Below, piece by piece: positions 60,944 through 64,000 of a DNA stretch of 64,000 nucleotides. Location: assembly GCA_024279035.1 (NCBI GenBank), contig JAJRSA010000032.1:87652-151651 (forward strand), written 5' to 3'. Within the stretch, counting starts at the first letter, position 1; every line of letters begins with the position of its first letter. This DNA comes from Alphaproteobacteria bacterium (GTDB lineage: Bacteria; Pseudomonadota; Alphaproteobacteria; Micavibrionales; Micavibrionaceae). The notes below the pieces were generated by a model. The model did no database searches. It was not told where the DNA came from and saw only the letters and a list, made by a program, of their open reading frames with translations. Made by a program: the position numbers and the translations under genes.

Positions 60944-61237
60944 TTTCTCACTTTTCAAACTTTCTCTGTTTCATTCGCTGCCGCCATAAATCCCCAAGCT
61001 GTGCGGGGTTTAGCGCGTTGTTACTGCCATCCCTGGGTGAGTATAATACCTCACATATATCCCTAAATTATCTCTCTTGGGGCGTTTTTCTCCGTGGAGT
61101 GCCACCCTTGCACTTTTAAGGAGGGCACTCAAGAATGGCTGTTTTACAGTGCTTTGCGGGAAGTGGAAAAATCGCTGGTTGGAAGTCGGTGTGCATACCA
61201 AGAGAGACTGGAGACAAACCTTTCTATTGACGGTTTA
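60944..61237. other. Non-coding stretch between tRNA-Gln and arsR
   Basis: About 290 bp without a gene I can support. A short stem (AATCCCC/GGGGTTT around 60991-61011) is visible. TTGACG at 61227-61232 could be the -35 of the arsR promoter. I see no duplicate of the tRNA 3' end (att site) by eye. It may be a worn mobile-element end. Confidence 0.5.
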
Positions 61238-61267
61238 ATAATAATACACTAAAAGGTGTATTATTAT
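61238..61267 (+). promoter_or_regulatory. Palindromic operator covering the arsR start
   Basis: ATAATAATACAC at 61238-61249 and its exact complement at 61256-61267 form a 12-bp inverted repeat with a 6-base spacer. The right arm runs into the ATG at 61266. Size and symmetry fit an ArsR dimer site, and its position would block both transcription and translation start. Confidence 0.78.
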
Positions 61268-61604
61268 GGTTTACTTAAGAGAACAACAAATTGACGATGT
61301 ATTTTTTGCTCTGTCGCACCCCGTGCGCCGGGCGGTGCTGGAGCGTTTGGCGTTGGAGGATTTATCTGTAGCGGAAACATCTGCTCCCTTTGATGAATCA
61401 CCATCCCAAATGACAAAGCATTTATACATACTGGAGCGCGCGGGAATGTTGTCGCGTAAAAGGGAGGGACGCGTTCACAAACTACATATGGAGGCGAAAC
61501 CATTGAAGGAAATTATGGATTGGGTTGTCCGTTATCAGAAATTCTGGGATGCGCGTTTTGATGCGCTGGAAAATTACTTACATAAAATAAATGAGGAAAA
61601 ATAA
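61266..61604 (+). CDS. ArsR-family transcriptional regulator
   Basis: A 112-residue winged-helix regulator. It starts DDVFFALSHPVRRAVLERLALEDLSVAE and continues PSQMTKHLYILERAGMLSRKREGRVHKL, the recognition helix and wing of ArsR/SmtB proteins. There is no CxC metal motif, so it fits the metal-independent group found next to SRPBCC genes. AAGG lies nine bases upstream. A perfect palindrome covers its start. It heads a six-gene operon. Confidence 0.92.
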   Translation: MVYLREQQIDDVFFALSHPVRRAVLERLALEDLSVAETSAPFDESPSQMTKHLYILERAGMLSRKREGRVHKLHMEAKPLKEIMDWVVRYQKFWDARFDALENYLHKINEEK

Positions 61605-61623
61605 ATGAACGCTGAATTAAAAA

Positions 61624-62073
61624 ATGATGGAACTTAAAATTCGCAGAGAATTCCCCTTCCCCAGAGAATTGGTGTTTGAAGCGTGGGTTAATAAAGAGCA
61701 TCTGGCGAAATGGATGGGGCCAACGCCTGACATAAATCTGGTCCTGACGGAAGTAAACACGAAAGAAGGCGGTGCCTACCGTTTTGGTTTTCAGGAAAAA
61801 GGGTGTTCTGATGATCCCAGCTATGTTCATGGCGAATATATTGAGATTAATCACCCCGAAAAACTTGTCTTTACATGGATTTGGGAAGACCCTCTTCCCG
61901 AAGCCGGAGTTGAAACGCTTGTAACCGTCGAATTTTTTGAAACGGAAAGCGGCACGGAAATCTTTCTCACGCATCAGAAATTTATGGATGAAGAGTCGTG
62001 TGAGAAACATAATCACGGCTGGAATGGTACGTTTGATAAACTGGAAAGCAAGCTTCCCCAGATTTCTGAATAA
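61624..62073 (+). CDS. SRPBCC/AHSA1-domain protein
   Basis: A 149-residue START-like protein. IRREFPFPRELVFEAWVNKEHLAKWMGP at the start and TWIWEDP and FLTHQKFMDEESCEKHNHGW later are typical of AHSA1 proteins coupled to ArsR regulators, which bind hydrophobic ligands. The present ATG at 61624 has no ribosome binding site. The ATG at 61605, with GAGGAA before it and abutting the arsR stop, opens another frame that ends after 10 codons; one fewer A in the run 61619-61624 would join the two. So the gene may be frameshifted, or the start misread. Confidence 0.85.
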   Translation: MMELKIRREFPFPRELVFEAWVNKEHLAKWMGPTPDINLVLTEVNTKEGGAYRFGFQEKGCSDDPSYVHGEYIEINHPEKLVFTWIWEDPLPEAGVETLVTVEFFETESGTEIFLTHQKFMDEESCEKHNHGWNGTFDKLESKLPQISE

Positions 62074-62084
62074 GGAGAACAATA

Positions 62085-62498
62085 ATGGATATCAAAAAAA
62101 TACTCTTCGCCACGATCTCTTACGTCGTCCTGACCATGGGTATTGCCTTTCCGTGGCACATGATTTGGTTTCATGATCTTTATGCGCAAATGGGGGCTTA
62201 CACACGGCCTGAGCCAATCATTCCACTGGGTATGCTTTCCATGTTGGTGCAGGGCGTTGTCATCGCCCATCTCTATCCATTCTGGTTTAAGGGCAAAGAT
62301 TATAATCCCGTGCTGGCAGGAATCAAATTCAGCCTGATTATGGGACTGGTGGTGTATTCTGTTATGGGTTTTGCGATGGCAGCCAAAATTGATATCAATC
62401 CGATTTCGACTTATTTGACTTACAATGCGATATTCCAGCTTATCCAGTTCGTTGTCACAGGCGCGGCACTTGGTTTGATTTACGGCAGGAACGCATGA
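62085..62498 (+). CDS. Small multi-pass membrane protein
   Basis: A 137-residue protein with four hydrophobic spans at about 6-27, 45-66, 78-98 and 112-133. Recognisable pieces are FPWHMIWFHDLY and ITAALGLIYG-like end. It resembles small DUF1761-type membrane proteins but I cannot assign one with confidence. AAGGAG lies upstream, and it overlaps the next gene by 4 bp (ATGA), so it is co-translated with the TfoX-N-like gene. Function unknown. Confidence 0.7.
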   Translation: MDIKKILFATISYVVLTMGIAFPWHMIWFHDLYAQMGAYTRPEPIIPLGMLSMLVQGVVIAHLYPFWFKGKDYNPVLAGIKFSLIMGLVVYSVMGFAMAAKIDINPISTYLTYNAIFQLIQFVVTGAALGLIYGRNA

Positions 62499-62839
62499 GT
62501 GATTACGAAGATACATTGCATAAAATTCTGCATGATGCGTGGCCTGACATGAACAAACATCATCCGCAGGATTTTAGAAAACTGTTCGGCGTGGTCGGCG
62601 GGTATGTGGAGGACAAGATTTTTTGCTCCTGCGGACCGTTCGGATTTGCCCTTAAATTACCGGGAGACGAACGGGACAATATTTTCAAGGCAGGAGAAAA
62701 ACCTTTGAAAATTTTTAAAAACGGCCATGTTAAAAAGGATTATGCTGTCCTGACCGATAGCATGATAGGCGAGCACAAAGAGTTGCACCGCCTTATTGAA
62801 ACAAGTATAAAATTTACAACCAACCCAAAAGGAGACTAA
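62495..62839 (+). CDS. TfoX N-terminal-domain-like protein
   Basis: A 114-residue soluble protein. KLFGVVGGYVEDKIFCSC, GFALKLPGDERDNIF and KKDYAVLTDSMI follow the pattern of the TfoX/Sxy N-terminal domain: strand with G-G-x-x-x-x-x-x-F, then the K-L-P strand. Family members outside Gammaproteobacteria are small stand-alone proteins of unknown role. It overlaps the membrane-protein gene by 4 bp. Confidence 0.68.
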   Translation: MSDYEDTLHKILHDAWPDMNKHHPQDFRKLFGVVGGYVEDKIFCSCGPFGFALKLPGDERDNIFKAGEKPLKIFKNGHVKKDYAVLTDSMIGEHKELHRLIETSIKFTTNPKGD

Positions 62840-62843
62840 AACC

Positions 62844-63164
62844 ATGCCTGAATTTATCATTACTTACCACGGCGGCAAAAAACCTGAAACAAAAGAAGAA
62901 GGCATGGAGGGTATGGCAAAATGGAAAGCATGGGCGGCAGGTCTTGGTGCGGCCTTAACCAATCCAGGTACGCCCGTTGGCGTGACAAAAACTCTCACGG
63001 CAAGCGGCGTTTCAGGCGATCCTTCCCCTAACCCGCTTATGGGGTATTCCATTGTCGAAGCCGATGACATGGACGGTGCGCTGGAATTGATCAAGGATTG
63101 CCCACATCTTCACATGTTTGATGGTACGTTGGAAGTGTCTGAAATGATGCAAATGCCAGAATAA
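62844..63164 (+). CDS. YCII-related protein
   Basis: A 106-residue protein of the YCII/DGPF group: start EFIITYHGGKKPETKEEG, the WKAWAAGLGAALTNPGTPVG segment, GYSIVEADDMDGALELIKDCPHL and MFDGTLEVSEMM. Such proteins have a ferredoxin-like fold and are often encoded next to ArsR and AHSA1 genes. Activity is not known. It has AAGGAGA upstream and lies 4 bp after the TfoX-N-like gene. Confidence 0.88.
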   Translation: MPEFIITYHGGKKPETKEEGMEGMAKWKAWAAGLGAALTNPGTPVGVTKTLTASGVSGDPSPNPLMGYSIVEADDMDGALELIKDCPHLHMFDGTLEVSEMMQMPE

Positions 63165-63180
63165 CAAGCAGGAGAATAAA

Positions 63181-63603
63181 ATGAAGGATAAACCCGTTGA
63201 TAGTGCTCATTGGAGCTTTTGGCTTATAGGTGTTGTCACGCTTGTCTTTAATGGTATGGGGGCAATTAATTTCTTCGTCCAGATAAATGCAGATTCGCTT
63301 GCCTCATTTCCTGAGTTCTATCACCCGATAATTGAGGGCCGACCCGCATGGGCCACTGCCGCTTTTGCGGGTGCCGTTTTCGGCGGTGCGCTAGGCTGTC
63401 TTCTGCTTCTTCTAAGAAAATCGGTTGCGTTCTATGTGTTAATCGCATCTCTCTTTGGCGTAATTGTATCGATGATACATATATTTCTTGTGACCGGATT
63501 GAGTTCTATGGAGGTTTGGATGGGCGTTTTGATGCAGATCATCGTGACGGTATTTTTGATCTGGTATTCAAAATATACCCAAAACAAGGGCTGGATAAAC
63601 TAG
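63181..63603 (+). CDS. Small four-span membrane protein
   Basis: A 140-residue protein with four hydrophobic segments (about 12-33, 57-79, 82-105, 110-130) and a short charged tail. The start is ATG with AGGAG nine bases before it. I do not recognise the family with certainty; similar small proteins occur in ArsR/AHSA1/YCII cassettes. It is the last gene of the cassette, 23 bp before the remnant of a serine recombinase on the other strand. Confidence 0.7.
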   Translation: MKDKPVDSAHWSFWLIGVVTLVFNGMGAINFFVQINADSLASFPEFYHPIIEGRPAWATAAFAGAVFGGALGCLLLLLRKSVAFYVLIASLFGVIVSMIHIFLVTGLSSMEVWMGVLMQIIVTVFLIWYSKYTQNKGWIN

Positions 63604-63625
63604 ATATAGTCAAAGCTTAACTAAT

Positions 63626-63799
63626 TCAGGCACACTTGTTGGCGTGACAAAACCCTAGTGTTTCCCTTTGTTTCTGCCAGTCATAGGGAATTTGTTGTTT
63701 TGTCAGCATTTGAAGCTGTAGAGATTGTGGCTGCTGGCCATTAACAATGGTGGCGGTAATGTCAGGCGCAAGCTCGGTCAGGCGTATAGTAGACTCGAT
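63626..63799 (-). pseudogene. C-terminal remnant of a large serine recombinase
   Basis: Read on the minus strand this gives RLTELAPDITATIVNGQQPQSLQLQML, then IPYDWQKQRETLGF and a stop. The block LAPDI...I..G.QP...L followed by W..QR..LGF is the C-terminal signature of phage-type serine recombinases. The frame is interrupted near 63800, where the IS-like sequence begins, so the gene has been cut by an insertion. Confidence 0.75.
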
Positions 63800-63857
63800 T
63801 CACAATAGTCTCTAAAGTCTCTAATTTTCTAGGCGCACTTAAGTTATCTACCTTGTT

Positions 63858-64000
63858 CTATGCTCTCTTTAAGTTGATGTTTGCCAAAGCCCCTACATTT
63901 TTAGCGATCATGTTTTGCAGTCCGTTATTGCGGTGAATATCGGCGAAAATCCTGAATTTTTTCATTCTACCAATCGCGTGTTCTACGCCAACGCGAAGCC
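63858..64000 (-). CDS. IS5-type transposase, C-terminal part (cut by window end)
   Basis: The last 47 codons of a DDE transposase: RVGVEHAIGRMKKFRIFADIHRNN, then QNMIAKNVGALANINLKRA and a TAG stop. The block R.GVEHAIGR.K.FRI carries the final catalytic Glu and the Y/R-type helix of IS5/DDE_Tnp_4 transposases. The rest lies beyond 64000. The element seems to have inserted into the recombinase gene to its left. Confidence 0.85.
   Translation of the reverse strand, partial: LRVGVEHAIGRMKKFRIFADIHRNNGLQNMIAKNVGALANINLKRA

Noticed and set aside
60868..61119. An 83-codon open frame starting at tRNA-Gln
   Set aside because: It begins inside the tRNA gene, has no ribosome binding site and reads like translated non-coding sequence.
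61010..61201. A 63-codon minus-strand frame between tRNA-Gln and arsR
   Set aside because: No ribosome binding site, low-confidence composition and no recognisable motif; probably a chance frame.

Overview
The window is a low-GC chromosomal segment of an alphaproteobacterium. The 16S rRNA has the short alphaproteobacterial variable regions, the rRNA operon has the order 16S, tRNA-Ile(GAT), tRNA-Ala(TGC), 23S, 5S, and a PodJ-like polarity protein is present. I cannot name the order or genus by reading alone. Most of the window encodes cell-surface polysaccharides.

Positions 1-9055 form an alginate locus in two divergent arms. On the minus strand are algD, alg8, alg44 (with an intact c-di-GMP-binding PilZ motif) and the start of a ManC/AlgA-type GDP-mannose pyrophosphorylase. 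On the plus strand are an AlgJ-like protein, algX, algF and algI, the O-acetylation machinery. AlgK, AlgE, AlgG and AlgL are not in view and could lie left of position 1.

Positions 9052-21749 hold an unidentified gene, a three-gene sugar/glycosyltransferase operon, and a pseudaminic acid operon: pseB, pseC, pseF, two methyltransferases, a large GT-B-like protein and pseG. A complete rRNA operon (two tandem promoters, about 21866-27640) then separates this from guaB plus a GNAT gene, an IS30 scar, and a second pseudaminic acid block: pseI, a degenerate pseI paralogue, a NeuD-like acetyltransferase, a beta-propeller protein, a WbqC-like protein, an ABC exporter and an asparagine-synthase-like protein. 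No clear PseH is present. The PseG has Asn where the catalytic His is expected. The second PseI-like protein has lost most catalytic and metal-binding residues.

Positions 38195-46367 carry a WbpA-type dehydrogenase, two GT4 glycosyltransferases, a methyltransferase, a transglutaminase-like membrane-anchored protein, a DEAD-box helicase with a basic repetitive tail, and an orphan guanidine-modifying-fold enzyme. Positions 46462-53154 (minus strand) are the glycine cleavage operon gcvT-gcvH-gcvPA-ygjV-like-panD-gcvPB downstream of gor, with a chain of hairpins between gcvT and gcvH.

Positions 53182-56179 form a compact regulatory unit: an XRE regulator diverges from a tightly coupled trio of an S24-type repressor lacking its catalytic serine, a secreted DUF4034-like protein and a multi-pass membrane protein with an HExxH motif. 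Then come glmM, a WaaE-type GT2, the PodJ-like protein and tRNA-Gln. The last 3 kb (61238-64000) is an accessory cassette: an ArsR regulator with a palindrome over its own start codon, a SRPBCC protein with a probable upstream frameshift, and TfoX-N-like, YCII-like and membrane proteins. It is bounded by a serine-recombinase remnant and an IS5-type transposase cut by the window edge. Dispersed palindromic repeats occur between several operons.
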